A stretch of 26,071 nt of DNA from Candidatus Saccharimonadota bacterium (GCA_013815785.1 JACDFO010000006.1:1-26071), one strand, 5' to 3'; counted from the first letter of the stretch, positions 14,937 through 22,919 are shown. Made by a program: numbers and translations. Notes: generated by a model from the letters alone, not told the origin.

Positions 14937-15184
14937 CTTGCTACGGCTAGTGATAGATCTAGAGTCGACAAAAAAGTCGAAGCGTCAGCTATTTTTTGTT
15001 GTCGTTCGGACAAAAGTTCCGGTACTTTTGCTTCCTTAGGCCGACCAACATATGGTTCACTTCCAACTGCAGCCCGTAGTTCGGCAACTTCCTGTTCAAG
15101 CTCCTGGCCGAACGATGTGAATTTTTCAAACTCGAAATGCGCGCGGTCCGGTTCTCCAAAGTCTGGTTTTTCCCAAGCTGACAT
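14933..15184 (-). CDS. Small hypothetical protein (83 aa)
   Basis: Not recognised. A short soluble protein: a polar, Phe/Asp/Glu-rich N-terminus (MSAWEKPDFGEPD), then a probable amphipathic helix or coiled coil (about residues 22-45, FTSFGQELEQEVAELRAAVG), a Pro/Lys-rich link and a second helix (about 58-80). It is probably real, because AAGGGG lies 7 nt upstream of ATG 15184 and a possible TATATA -10 lies upstream. A strong terminator (15222-15249) stands only 37 nt before the start, so it either has its own promoter just after that hairpin or is expressed by readthrough. It overlaps the end of pyrB by 4 bp tail to tail. Confidence 0.65.
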   Translation of the reverse strand: MSAWEKPDFGEPDRAHFEFEKFTSFGQELEQEVAELRAAVGSEPYVGRPKEAKVPELLSERQQKIADASTFLSTLDLSLAVAS

Positions 15185-15217
15185 GTTTGTTCCCCTTGTT
15201 TAGTTATATATTTATAA

Positions 15218-15372
15218 AGCTAAACCCCCCGAGTTTTTCCGGGGGGTTTGCTGCTGTTTGTTAGCGTGTTTAGCTTTTTTAGGCTACTTACGCAAATTCA
15301 ACACGTGCTCCCCCGGCTGCCATAATAATGACAGTTGGTGCACATGTTGTTTGTTTTGTGCGAAAGACCATA
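15218..15372 (-). ncRNA. Candidate structured small RNA (about 150 nt)
   Basis: Read on the minus strand, a promoter (TTGACA at 15406-15401, 17-nt spacer, TAGTGT at 15383-15378) predicts a start near 15371. A perfect-to-wobble 10-bp stem follows (15349-15340 with 15308-15299), enclosing a 7-bp hairpin (15334-15328 with 15323-15317, loop 4 nt). The transcript would end at the strong hairpin 15249-15222. It holds only tiny frames: a 15-codon one (with CxxC) and an 11-codon one, neither with a Shine-Dalgarno. I cannot match it to 6S, tmRNA, SRP or RNase P RNA. It could instead be an attenuating leader of the 83-aa gene. Confidence 0.45.
15222..15249. terminator. Strong bidirectional terminator hairpin
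   Basis: A perfect 9-bp stem AAACCCCCC (15222-15230) with GGGGGGTTT (15241-15249) and a 10-nt loop. The stem itself supplies A and T tracts on both strands, a common form of two-way terminator. It could stop the RNA candidate (-) and readthrough from pyrB (+). Confidence 0.8.
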
Positions 15373-15472
15373 AATCCACACTACGCCCGCCTCATTAGCA
15401 TGTCAATACTTTCTTACAACATTCAATTACGACCTGTGGATAATTGACACCATGTCCAATTCATTAAGTTTG

Positions 15473-16084
15473 TTAACTGTTATCTAAACTTTTCCAAAGG
15501 TACCAACTAGCTACTGACTGATACGGGGCCCAATTGTTCTGTAGCGAAATTTGCAACATCTCTAGAGGGCTCGGAAGATCCTTAAACCCGTATAACACCA
15601 TAAAAGATTTACGAATTCCTAAGTCTCCAGTGGGTAAAATATTTGTACGGCCAAGGCTAAAAATCATAAACATATGTGCCGACCATTCACCAATACCTTT
15701 GACGGCCACCAGCTGCTCAATGACGTCCTGATTTGGCAAAGTTGCAATATGAACGAGGTCTAATCGTCCATCTTCAATACGTTCTGCCAAATCTTTGACG
15801 TAGTTAGCTTTGGCATAGCTAAAACCAACTCCACGCATACTTTCAATGTCAGTCTTTAAAATTTGTTTGGGTGTTGGCATGTGGCCGCCAAATAAATCTA
15901 GGAACCTACCAAAAATAGTATCGGCGGCTTTGACTGATAGTTGCTGACTGACAATTGAATCAACAAGTTCTTTGTAATAGTTAGTGTGTGGCTCTAGCTT
16001 ACAATCGCCGTACTTTTCTATCAGCACAGCCAGCTTTGGGTCTACTGTGGCAAGATACTTTTGGGCTTTTTGATGCGAGATCAT
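15473..16084 (-). CDS. DNA-3-methyladenine glycosylase II-like (AlkA/HhH-GPD)
   Basis: Base-excision glycosylase removing alkylated purines. The HhH-GPD core is clear: SIVSQQLSVKAADTIFGRF, then the helix-hairpin-helix VAVKGIGEWSAHMFMIFSL, then LPTGDLGIRK, whose Asp is the catalytic residue. The N-terminal extra domain of E. coli AlkA is absent, as in many short homologues. A longer frame starts at 16114, but I prefer the ATG at 16084: TACAAT (16097-16092, minus) lies exactly 7 nt before it, the spacing seen in other genes here, and the shorter form (203 aa) begins right at the conserved region. The gene is divergent from the one at 16136. Confidence 0.9.
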   Translation of the reverse strand: MISHQKAQKYLATVDPKLAVLIEKYGDCKLEPHTNYYKELVDSIVSQQLSVKAADTIFGRFLDLFGGHMPTPKQILKTDIESMRGVGFSYAKANYVKDLAERIEDGRLDLVHIATLPNQDVIEQLVAVKGIGEWSAHMFMIFSLGRTNILPTGDLGIRKSFMVLYGFKDLPSPLEMLQISLQNNWAPYQSVASWYLWKSLDNS

Positions 16085-16135
16085 TACAGCCATTGTACTT
16101 GAAAACACTTCCATGAAACCCCATACTGTAATGTT

Positions 16136-16594
16136 ATGAATGAAAAAGTCGCCCAGGTCACAGGAACTCCGAATAATGGAGGCAGTAATGCTAGGGATTT
16201 TCAGCCCACTACCCGCAATCCTCAGACGACGCCTGTAAACCTATTCCAGCAACAGACTGGGGTACAAAATAACACTAACACCCAAGAACTTTTAAGTGAC
16301 CAAAGCAATGTGCGAATCACCGTTACGAAAGATCCAGCGCCCGCACAAGTAGCACAGGTTATGCCCACTAAAGACGCTACTGGACTTATAGTGCTGTCTG
16401 TAGTTGCTATCTTGGTGGCAATTGCACTTTTTAAATTTTCCAACAAGCTGCCAACAAAGCGCAAAACCATATCAGAACTTCCGGTTCAATCCAAAGCTGT
16501 TGAAACTGAAAATGCGGCTGTAACTACTGTGGAGTCTGCAGCTAAAACAAAAAAGAAACCCAAGAAAAAATCTTCCAAACGTAAACGACGCTAG
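16136..16594 (+). CDS. Single-pass membrane protein of unknown function (152 aa)
   Basis: Not recognised. The first 80 residues are Asn/Gln/Thr/Pro-rich and probably disordered, followed by one transmembrane helix (about 83-103, GLIVLSVVAILVAIALFKF). The C-terminus is extremely basic (KKKPKKKSSKRKRR). By the positive-inside rule, the basic tail should be cytoplasmic and the Asn/Gln-rich part outside. A possible promoter, TTGAAA (16099-16104), 17 nt, CATACT (16122-16127), places transcription start at about ATG 16136, with no Shine-Dalgarno. No terminator is convincing before the next gene, so the two may be co-expressed. Confidence 0.75.
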   Translation: MNEKVAQVTGTPNNGGSNARDFQPTTRNPQTTPVNLFQQQTGVQNNTNTQELLSDQSNVRITVTKDPAPAQVAQVMPTKDATGLIVLSVVAILVAIALFKFSNKLPTKRKTISELPVQSKAVETENAAVTTVESAAKTKKKPKKKSSKRKRR

Positions 16595-16657
16595 CACTAG
16601 GCGTGCTAACGCTTATCCTTTCTGGTAAAATACGGTTATAAATGTCTCGCGGATGAT

Positions 16658-18907
16658 ATGAGCAAGAAAAAAAACGAAGAAGAACGCAAACCTGATTTGA
16701 ACGAAGTCGATGACCAAGCGGCTATTGAAGCACGTATCAAAGAAATGATGGAACCGGAAGATTCTAAACCAGTTGCGAAACCAATTGCGATAGCCGTGCA
16801 CGAGGATACGGGAGTACCGATCACTGCTCCAGAGCTGCCTGTCAGCAAAAAGCCTTTGGCGATACAAGTAGTTAATCACGAGGATATAAGCGAAGAACCT
16901 GAGATTATAAGTGAGTCAGAGACCGACCCAGAGCTAATTGAAGCCATTGAAGAGGCCAATAAACAGTTGCTGGGAGAAGCAGAGACAACGGAGGAAGAAA
17001 AACCTGAAGAACCAGTAAAAGTAGTTGAAGACCCTGCTGAAGAAAATGAATTAGATGAGATAGTCGAGGACGACGAAGCAGTTACCGAAGAAGAACCAGT
17101 TGAGCTCGATAAGGATGTTCCAGAATCAGAATCTGCAGAACAGCCCGAAGCAGATCAAAAAGAAAAGCCACTTAAACATCTGGATTCGATAGTTCCAAAA
17201 TCCAAAGTCGAAGAAACCATCGAAGATAATAAGACCGACGAAGCAGTCGAAGATATCATCGTAAAAGAAAGTGACGCGCTTCTAGCCGCTGAAGATGAAA
17301 AATTGGCTGCTGCTTTCCAGCCTGCTCCGCGCCCGAGTTTTGGTCAAAAAATAAAGCGGTTTTTTGGTAAAAAAGCTGTCCGGGTAATTATCGTCATGCT
17401 ATTGCTTGCTGGCCTTGTGGCAGGTGGCGTGGTACCAGGTGCACGCTATTTCGTGCTCAACACAGCCGGCGTACGTAGTTCCGCTTCCTTAACGGTTCTC
17501 GATGACAGTACGCAACAGCCACTTCGTGGCGTTACTGTAAAGCTCGCCGGACAAAATGCCCAAACCGACCAAGATGGCAAAATCGCCTTTTCTAATCTTC
17601 GGCTAGGCCAGTCAGAGCTTGTAATTGAAAAACGAGCATTCGCCGAGGAAAGTAAAATTCTGACTATAGGCTGGGGGAGTAATCCGCTGGATGATATCAG
17701 TCTAAAGCCGACCGGAAGCCAATACGTCTTTACCGTTACTGATTTTTTGTCGGGCAAACCAGTAGCCAAAGTTGAGGCAGTCAGCGATGAAGCCACCGCA
17801 CTCTCTAACGAAAAAGGCGAGATTCGCCTGACCATTGACGCTGAAGAAGATACTGAACGTGAAGTAATCATAAGCGGTCAGGGCTACAGACAAGAACGTT
17901 TCAAGCTTGATTTAAATCAAAAAGAAGCAGTACCACTTGGTTTGGTTTCGGCTCGCAAACATGCTTTTATCAGTAAACGTTCTGGGCGTTTCGATGTCTA
18001 TAAAGTAGATGTTGATGGCAAGAATGAAGAATTGGTGTTGCCTGGTAGTGGCAGCGAACGTGACGATATGGTGTTGGTACCACACTCCACGGACGAAGCG
18101 GTTGCGCTAGTGTCGACCAAAGACAATAAACGCAATAAAGATGGATTTCTACTGAGCACACTGACAGTGATGAATCTGGCTGAAAAAACTTCAAAGTCCG
18201 TCACAACATCTGAGCGTGTGCAAATCATTGACTGGATAGGGTCTCGAATCGTCTATGTGCAAGTGAAGGATGGCGCAAGTGGCAACAGTCCAGATAGGCA
18301 CAAATTAGTCAGTTATGATTTTAAAACTCAAGAATTTAAAGACTTAGCTACCAGCAATTATTTCAACGACGTAATGATTGCTGCGGGCAAAGTGTATTAC
18401 GCGCCGTCTAGCACCTACGTCGGTGCTTCTGTTGCTGGCTTCTTTCGGATTGATGCGGACGGCAGCAATAAACAGACGATTCTGGCTCAAGAAGTTTGGA
18501 ATGCATTTCGGACTACTTACGAAAAGCTGACACTAGCTGTACAGCAAGAATGGTATGAGCTAAAAATTGGCGAAACAAAAGCCGGTAAAATCAGCGGTGA
18601 ACCACCGAATCAGACTTCCCGCATATATATGGATAGCCCGGATGGTATGCGCAGTTTGTGGGTTGATAATCGCGATGGCAAGGGTGTTCTCTTGGCCTAC
18701 GATTCTTCGAGCAAAGAAGATAAAATTATTCGCACGCAAGGCGGTCTAAAGCAGCCTATCCGCTGGCTGAGTAATAATGTAATCGTGTACAGAGTTAATA
18801 CCGAATCGGAAACCGCCGACTACGCATTGAATCTCGATGGCGGCGAGCCTAAAAAAATCCGGGATGTAACCAACACGAGCGGCGTAGACACCTGGTATTT
18901 TTACTAG
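16658..18907 (+). CDS. Large membrane protein: acidic cytosolic region, carboxypeptidase-like repeats, beta-propeller (749 aa)
   Basis: Residues 1 to about 225 are highly acidic and low-complexity, probably disordered and cytoplasmic. One transmembrane helix follows a basic stretch (about 243-262). Outside are two beta-sandwich domains like carboxypeptidase regulatory/CarboxypepD_reg repeats (about 272-350 and 350-430; 'LRGVTVKLAGQNAQTDQDGKIAFSNLRLGQ' style), then a region of 'DGKNEELVLPGSGSERDD' and 'RIDADGSNKQTIL' blades resembling a TolB/WD-type beta-propeller (about 435-749). No enzymatic motif is visible. It is probably a surface protein for binding or adhesion. TGG-TAAAAT at 16623-16631 is a likely extended -10. 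The acidic tail inside and large beta domain outside suggest a link between cytosol and surface, but that is speculation. Confidence 0.85.
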   Translation: MSKKKNEEERKPDLNEVDDQAAIEARIKEMMEPEDSKPVAKPIAIAVHEDTGVPITAPELPVSKKPLAIQVVNHEDISEEPEIISESETDPELIEAIEEANKQLLGEAETTEEEKPEEPVKVVEDPAEENELDEIVEDDEAVTEEEPVELDKDVPESESAEQPEADQKEKPLKHLDSIVPKSKVEETIEDNKTDEAVEDIIVKESDALLAAEDEKLAAAFQPAPRPSFGQKIKRFFGKKAVRVIIVMLLLAGLVAGGVVPGARYFVLNTAGVRSSASLTVLDDSTQQPLRGVTVKLAGQNAQTDQDGKIAFSNLRLGQSELVIEKRAFAEESKILTIGWGSNPLDDISLKPTGSQYVFTVTDFLSGKPVAKVEAVSDEATALSNEKGEIRLTIDAEEDTEREVIISGQGYRQERFKLDLNQKEAVPLGLVSARKHAFISKRSGRFDVYKVDVDGKNEELVLPGSGSERDDMVLVPHSTDEAVALVSTKDNKRNKDGFLLSTLTVMNLAEKTSKSVTTSERVQIIDWIGSRIVYVQVKDGASGNSPDRHKLVSYDFKTQEFKDLATSNYFNDVMIAAGKVYYAPSSTYVGASVAGFFRIDADGSNKQTILAQEVWNAFRTTYEKLTLAVQQEWYELKIGETKAGKISGEPPNQTSRIYMDSPDGMRSLWVDNRDGKGVLLAYDSSSKEDKIIRTQGGLKQPIRWLSNNVIVYRVNTESETADYALNLDGGEPKKIRDVTNTSGVDTWYFY

Positions 18908-18933
18908 AAAAAGAGAGAACCCCGACAATTCTA

Positions 18934-18939
18934 TATAAT
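18934..18939 (+). promoter_or_regulatory. -10 box of a probably leaderless mutY message
   Basis: A perfect TATAAT 8 nt before ATG 18948. No -35 or Shine-Dalgarno is visible. Confidence 0.5.
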
Positions 18940-18947
18940 TCACAAAC

Positions 18948-19748
18948 ATGCAGTTAAATAAAGTTGAAATACAGAAATTTCAGGAGATGGTTTGGGGGTA
19001 TTACCGTGAGCATGGTCGGGAATTGCCGTGGCGGGAGGAGCCGTTTGATGCCTACAGAATACTTGTATCTGAGATTATGCTACAGCAGACCCAGGTGTCG
19101 CGGGTAATTCCAAAATATCACTCATTTTTAAAACGATTTCCAACTATCGATGATTTGGCAAAAGCATCAATTGGGGATGTATTACGAGAGTGGAGTGGCC
19201 TGGGCTACAATCGTCGGGCCAAATATCTGCACGAAGCAGCCAAACAGTTGCTCTCCATGGCCAGAACCTGGAAAGTTGAAGACTTAGAAGCATGTAAGGG
19301 AATTGGCAAAAATACAGCGGCAGCTATATGCGTGTACGCTTATAACCAGCCATTGGTTTTTATTGAAACTAATATTCGAACCGTTTACATCCATCATTTT
19401 TTTGAAGAGGAAGACAATATTTCTGATAGCGATTTATTGCCACTGCTAGAACAGACGATTGATCGTGAACACCCGCGTAAATTTATGTGGGCCCTCATGG
19501 ATTGCGGAACGCATCTAAAAAAGACCGCTGGAATCACGGCTAGTCGCAGTAAACACTATTCCCCACAATCAAAATTTGAGGGTTCATTACGTCAGATAAG
19601 AGGTGAAGTCTTAAGGCAGCTACTGGGTAGCTCGAAGACCGAACGTAGGCTTGTGGATATCATAAATGACTCGAGACTAAAAACAGCTTTAGCCCAACTT
19701 AGTGCTGAGGGGTTAATCATTAAAGAGGGCAGCAGGTATCATCTGTAG
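18948..19748 (+). CDS. mutY: MutY-like adenine DNA glycosylase lacking the FeS cluster and NUDIX domain
   Basis: HhH-GPD glycosylase, by family removing adenine mispaired with 8-oxoguanine. Residues LPWREEPFDAYRILVSEIMLQQTQV (26-50) match MutY, with the catalytic Glu at 42. The helix-hairpin-helix CKGIGKNTAAAI lies at 116-127. The position of the catalytic Asp is Glu140 (FIETNIR in place of the usual DGNV-type motif). After ALMDCGTHLKK (about 181-191) the four-Cys FeS motif of MutY/EndoIII is absent. The protein ends with a short winged-helix-like region (about 220-266) instead of the NUDIX-like domain that reads 8-oxoG. I believe this form recurs in CPR genomes, but specificity for A:8-oxoG is not assured. 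Confidence 0.9.
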   Translation: MQLNKVEIQKFQEMVWGYYREHGRELPWREEPFDAYRILVSEIMLQQTQVSRVIPKYHSFLKRFPTIDDLAKASIGDVLREWSGLGYNRRAKYLHEAAKQLLSMARTWKVEDLEACKGIGKNTAAAICVYAYNQPLVFIETNIRTVYIHHFFEEEDNISDSDLLPLLEQTIDREHPRKFMWALMDCGTHLKKTAGITASRSKHYSPQSKFEGSLRQIRGEVLRQLLGSSKTERRLVDIINDSRLKTALAQLSAEGLIIKEGSRYHL

Positions 19749-19776
19749 TTGGACTTTTTAACGCTTATGGTAGAAT
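19749..19776 (+). promoter_or_regulatory. Promoter of the duplicated surface-protein operon
   Basis: TTGGAC (19749-19754), a 16-nt spacer and TAGAAT (19771-19776) preceded by TGG. AAGGAG at 19784-19789 then serves ATG 19800, so this operon has a normal leader, unlike many genes in the window. Confidence 0.65.
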
Positions 19777-19799
19777 AAGCTTTAAGGAGAATATGAAAT

Positions 19800-20471
19800 A
19801 TGAAAGCTCGATTTAGCGCAATTATTAGTGCCAGCTTGCTGGTTTTTGTTCTTAGTTTTGTACCAATTACGGTTTTGGCTCAAGAAACCGAAAATAATAC
19901 ACCGACAACGACCACTCAACAGACTACCTCGACGGATGAAGAACCTCTAGACCCGGTTAAATTAAAAGAACGGCTCACAAAACGAAAAACGGACCTCAAA
20001 ACCAGAATTGATGCTACTAAACAAGCAAGACTCAAATCACGATGCAAGGCTTCACAGGGTAATTTAAGTAGCATTAGAGGCCGTATAAAAGGTCTGGAAA
20101 CCAGCCGTTCAAATGTCTATGAAAATCTAGTCAACAGGCTAACAAAGCTGAATGATAAATTAAAAGAAAAGGGCGTAAATACCGCTGAGCTGGAATCACA
20201 AATTACGCAGCTTAACAGCCTAATCGAAACTTTCAATACAGACCTCGCTGCCTATAAAGAGGCTGTCGGTGATATGGCGGGCATGGACTGTGCAAGCGAT
20301 CCAACCGCTTTCCAAGCTTCGCTTGATGCTGCCCGAACCGCCCGTGCTAAAACCGCAGAAGACGCTAAAGCTATCCGTAGCTATCTCACAGATACTATCA
20401 AGCCGACACTGAAAGTTTTGAAAAGTCAGGTAGAGCAGAAAACAGAAGACACGAGTGGGGAGACAGAATAA
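19800..20471 (+). CDS. Secreted coiled-coil protein, 'A' (223 aa)
   Basis: Not a named family. A signal peptide (about residues 1-28, ending VLAQE) and a Thr/Gln-rich spacer precede a long helical region (about 55-215). The region carries a motif L-x2-R-[LI]-x2-RK-x-[DE]LK ... RLK[ST]RC and, about 85 residues later, a second Cys (GMDCASD). These two Cys are shared with the gene at 20999 and could form a disulfide bridging two helices. The tail is acidic. The protein is probably released or surface-associated. Its TAA overlaps the ATG of the next gene (TAATG), so the pair is translationally coupled. Confidence 0.82.
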   Translation: MKARFSAIISASLLVFVLSFVPITVLAQETENNTPTTTTQQTTSTDEEPLDPVKLKERLTKRKTDLKTRIDATKQARLKSRCKASQGNLSSIRGRIKGLETSRSNVYENLVNRLTKLNDKLKEKGVNTAELESQITQLNSLIETFNTDLAAYKEAVGDMAGMDCASDPTAFQASLDAARTARAKTAEDAKAIRSYLTDTIKPTLKVLKSQVEQKTEDTSGETE

Positions 20472-20998
20472 TGGAAGAAAACAACGACATTAAACCAGTT
20501 GATACGCCGACACCTGGCCGTGTCATTGATGTTCAGATTCCGCAGGATGAGCCAGCGGAGCCGATTGTTCCGATTGTAGAGGCAGCTGGTGATCCACCAG
20601 AGACTTCTGATGCGACCGAATCGCTTGCGCCAGTAGCAGTAGATGAAACTCCAGTCGAAAAATCAGCCGATAATCAATCAGTGTCTGAAGATAAGACGAG
20701 GCATGAAGAGGCCCATCCGGCAACCGTACACAAAGCCGGTACACCGATTGTCGCTATTATTGCAGCCGTTATTGTGGCAGTCGGCCTGATCGGCGTAACA
20801 GTTTTTGCCTATATGAAAAATCAGGACGGAAGTAAAACAGACAAATACTCACTTCCAGGCGTTAGTTCTCAGAACCAAGCAGACACAACTGGTAATGAAG
20901 TCGATGATACCTCGAAAGACGTAGATAATGCCCTAAAATCGGCCGATGAAGCGGACTTCCCAGAAAGTGAGCTGACTGATCAGAGTCTAGGCTTATAG
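20471..20998 (+). CDS. Single-pass membrane protein, 'B' (175 aa)
   Basis: Unknown function. An acidic, Pro-rich, probably disordered N-terminal region (1-88) is followed by one transmembrane helix (about 92-115), then a short extracytoplasmic segment ending in a conserved-looking tail: a helix of Asp/Ala-rich residues and ADFPESELTDQSLGL at the extreme C-terminus. The same tail pattern (DFPx3L[ST]DxxLGL) closes the protein at 21630. It begins in the stop of the preceding gene and is followed without gap by GTG 20999, so all four genes of this operon are tightly packed. Confidence 0.8.
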   Translation: MEENNDIKPVDTPTPGRVIDVQIPQDEPAEPIVPIVEAAGDPPETSDATESLAPVAVDETPVEKSADNQSVSEDKTRHEEAHPATVHKAGTPIVAIIAAVIVAVGLIGVTVFAYMKNQDGSKTDKYSLPGVSSQNQADTTGNEVDDTSKDVDNALKSADEADFPESELTDQSLGL

Positions 20999-21613
20999 GT
21001 GAACAAACAAGCTTTATTAAAAAATATACACCATAAAATATTTGGTAGTATCTCGCTCGCATTGCTTATATTAATTGCTGTACCACAACCAGCAGCAGCT
21101 ATTCCTTCCGATCCGCCTGCTGGCAGTAGCCTGCAACAGCGCATTGATTTTCGCAAAAATGAGCTCAAGCTTGTAGTCGATCCTAAAGATGAACAACGAC
21201 TTAAGACGCGCTGTATCGCAATACAAGCACTATATCGCAATTTCCAGCAAGAGCTTTCGCCCAAAGTTACCAATCATCAGAACAAATATCAAAGCATCGA
21301 CGCCAAATTGTATCTGGCGATCGGTAAACTAAAGCTGGCACAGCGTGATACGTTAGAGCTCGAAAAACAACGCACAGCGCTAGCCGCTAAAGTTGCGGCG
21401 CTGGACATTGTGTTTACAAACTATAGCCAAAGTATAGATGATGTAGTTGTTATGAACTGCCAAGCTGACCTAATCGGTTTTAAGTCATTAGTTCAGACGA
21501 GTCGCGGTTATCACGATGCCGTGCGCCTTCAGACGTCCGACATCAAGAACTATGTTGTCGACACGATAAAAGCTACACTGGCGGGCCACACGACGGCCTT
21601 ACAGCCTAAATAG
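20999..21613 (+). CDS. Secreted coiled-coil protein, 'A-prime', paralogue of the gene at 19800
   Basis: Signal peptide (about residues 1-35, ending PAAAIPS), then a helical domain that begins LQQRIDFRKNELK...RLKTRC and carries the second Cys at VMNCQAD, in the same order and similar spacing as the 19800 protein, and ends with a matching helix (SDIKNYVVDTIKATL against KAIRSYLTDTIKPTL). It therefore arose by duplication, though overall divergence is large. The start is GTG directly after the stop of gene B; no separate Shine-Dalgarno is needed if coupled. It lacks the Thr-rich spacer of the first copy. Confidence 0.8.
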   Translation: MNKQALLKNIHHKIFGSISLALLILIAVPQPAAAIPSDPPAGSSLQQRIDFRKNELKLVVDPKDEQRLKTRCIAIQALYRNFQQELSPKVTNHQNKYQSIDAKLYLAIGKLKLAQRDTLELEKQRTALAAKVAALDIVFTNYSQSIDDVVVMNCQADLIGFKSLVQTSRGYHDAVRLQTSDIKNYVVDTIKATLAGHTTALQPK

Positions 21614-21629
21614 ACCTAAGGTAATTCAT

Positions 21630-22001
21630 ATGAATCCACAACAAACCCCACAGAACCAAAACATTGCACCGCAGATATCAACCCAACAGGTTTATAACCA
21701 ACCTCCCAGCGGGTTACCTCCACAAACAAAACCCAGCAAGAAGAAACTGTTTATTCTAATCGGTACGGGTGTCGGTCTACTAGGGTTGCTCGTAGTTATT
21801 GCCGTACTTGTTGGTGGAAGCGAGAAGAAACCGACTCCACAGACTGCTACGACTAACGACGCTAAGTCGGAATTACTTGAACCTGCAAAAGCCCTAGATA
21901 TTGAACAGACTAATAACGCAATCAGCCAAGATATGAGTAATCTCAATAACGACAAAGATTTTCCAGCAGATCAGTTAAGCGACAAAGCCCTGGGACTTTA
22001 G
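21630..22001 (+). CDS. Single-pass membrane protein, 'B-prime', paralogue of the gene at 20471
   Basis: An Asn/Gln/Pro-rich N-terminus (1-37) precedes one transmembrane helix (about 40-62), a Thr-rich linker and a C-terminal helix closing with KDFPADQLSDKALGL, the same tail as the protein at 20471. It is shorter than the first copy (123 against 175 aa), mainly at the N-terminus. AAGG about 10 nt before ATG 21630 is a modest ribosome binding site. The gene ends overlapping the convergent mscS by 4 bp, and no terminator is visible. Function unknown; the C-terminal tail may dock on the secreted partner. Confidence 0.8.
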   Translation: MNPQQTPQNQNIAPQISTQQVYNQPPSGLPPQTKPSKKKLFILIGTGVGLLGLLVVIAVLVGGSEKKPTPQTATTNDAKSELLEPAKALDIEQTNNAISQDMSNLNNDKDFPADQLSDKALGL

Positions 22002-22879
22002 CGTTCCTTATCTATTGTGATGTGCTGATACGGTAATATGATTTTGTGTTGTTTAAAAGCTTTTAGTAAGCGTAGGTACAGCTCGCCTTTTACCGCCCAT
22101 TGTTCGCCGCTGACCGTTTTGCCCAAAATCTTAACAACAAGGCCATTCTGGCCGAATCCATCAATGCGTAAAAAATGTGGTGGTTGAATAATTTTTCTTT
22201 GAAAATCGGCATCTGCGGCCAACTGCTCACCAACATGATTAATGACGTGTACCAGCTGTTCGATATCGGTATCAAATCGAACCACAACTTCTTCGTACAA
22301 GCCACTTGTGCCCAGCGTCATGTTGGTCGTCAGCTTAATCGTGCCATTGGGTATATGGTGCACATTGTCCGCAATATCACGAAGTACAGTGGTCCGAATA
22401 GTAATATCTTCTACGGTACCACTGACTCCGGCAATTTCTATTACATCACCGACACGATATTGGTTTTCGGTAATAATAAATATTCCGCTCATAAAATCAT
22501 TTATAAGATCCTTCGCGCCAAACCCGAGAGCAACACCAATAAGTCCAGCGCTGGCAAAAAGAGCAGTCGTATAGCTCGGATTAATTTCGCCGATGATTAG
22601 TATAGTCGCCACAATATAAACACCAACCCGCATGACGGCACTGCCGAGTGTGTTCAAGGTTTTCACGCGCTTTTCACGGTCCGATTTATTGGGGTACAAA
22701 TCGTTTCTAACGGTGTATTTTAGAATGCGCGCGATAAATTTGGCACCAAAGCGGCGCACTAGCCAAGCACCAACCAAGATGGCTACGATATTAATCAGGT
22801 GCTCATCAAACCAGTTACCTAATAAATCGCCTAGCTTCAAAATCTGAGGCAGTATGTCCAGTATGAGATTTTCTAGCAT
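21998..22879 (-). CDS. mscS: Small-conductance mechanosensitive channel MscS
   Basis: Opens under membrane tension to release solutes on hypo-osmotic shock. After an N-terminal amphipathic/TM region (about residues 1-100) comes the pore helix and beta-domain signature: SAGLIGVALGFGAKDLINDFMSGIFIITENQYRVGDVIEIAGVSGTVEDI..., followed by the C-terminal alpha/beta domain. The open frame reaches 23095, but the extra 72 residues have no hydrophobic or family character and lie over tsaC. The start at 22879 (MLENLI) gives 293 aa, close to E. coli MscS (286). TATACT (22892-22887, minus) is exactly 7 nt upstream, with no Shine-Dalgarno: a probable leaderless message, divergent from tsaC across 40 bp. 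Confidence 0.92.
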   Translation of the reverse strand: MLENLILDILPQILKLGDLLGNWFDEHLINIVAILVGAWLVRRFGAKFIARILKYTVRNDLYPNKSDREKRVKTLNTLGSAVMRVGVYIVATILIIGEINPSYTTALFASAGLIGVALGFGAKDLINDFMSGIFIITENQYRVGDVIEIAGVSGTVEDITIRTTVLRDIADNVHHIPNGTIKLTTNMTLGTSGLYEEVVVRFDTDIEQLVHVINHVGEQLAADADFQRKIIQPPHFLRIDGFGQNGLVVKILGKTVSGEQWAVKGELYLRLLKAFKQHKIILPYQHITIDKER

Positions 22880-22919
22880 CTCTGTTAGTATATATATTCT
22901 AAGGAGTTTAATAAAGCTA

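Noticed and set aside
15435..15443. TGTGGATAA, a perfect DnaA box on the reverse strand, suggesting an origin
   Set aside because: Only one exact box is visible, with no cluster, no AT-rich unwinding element beside it and no dnaA/dnaN nearby; a single 9-mer is weak evidence.
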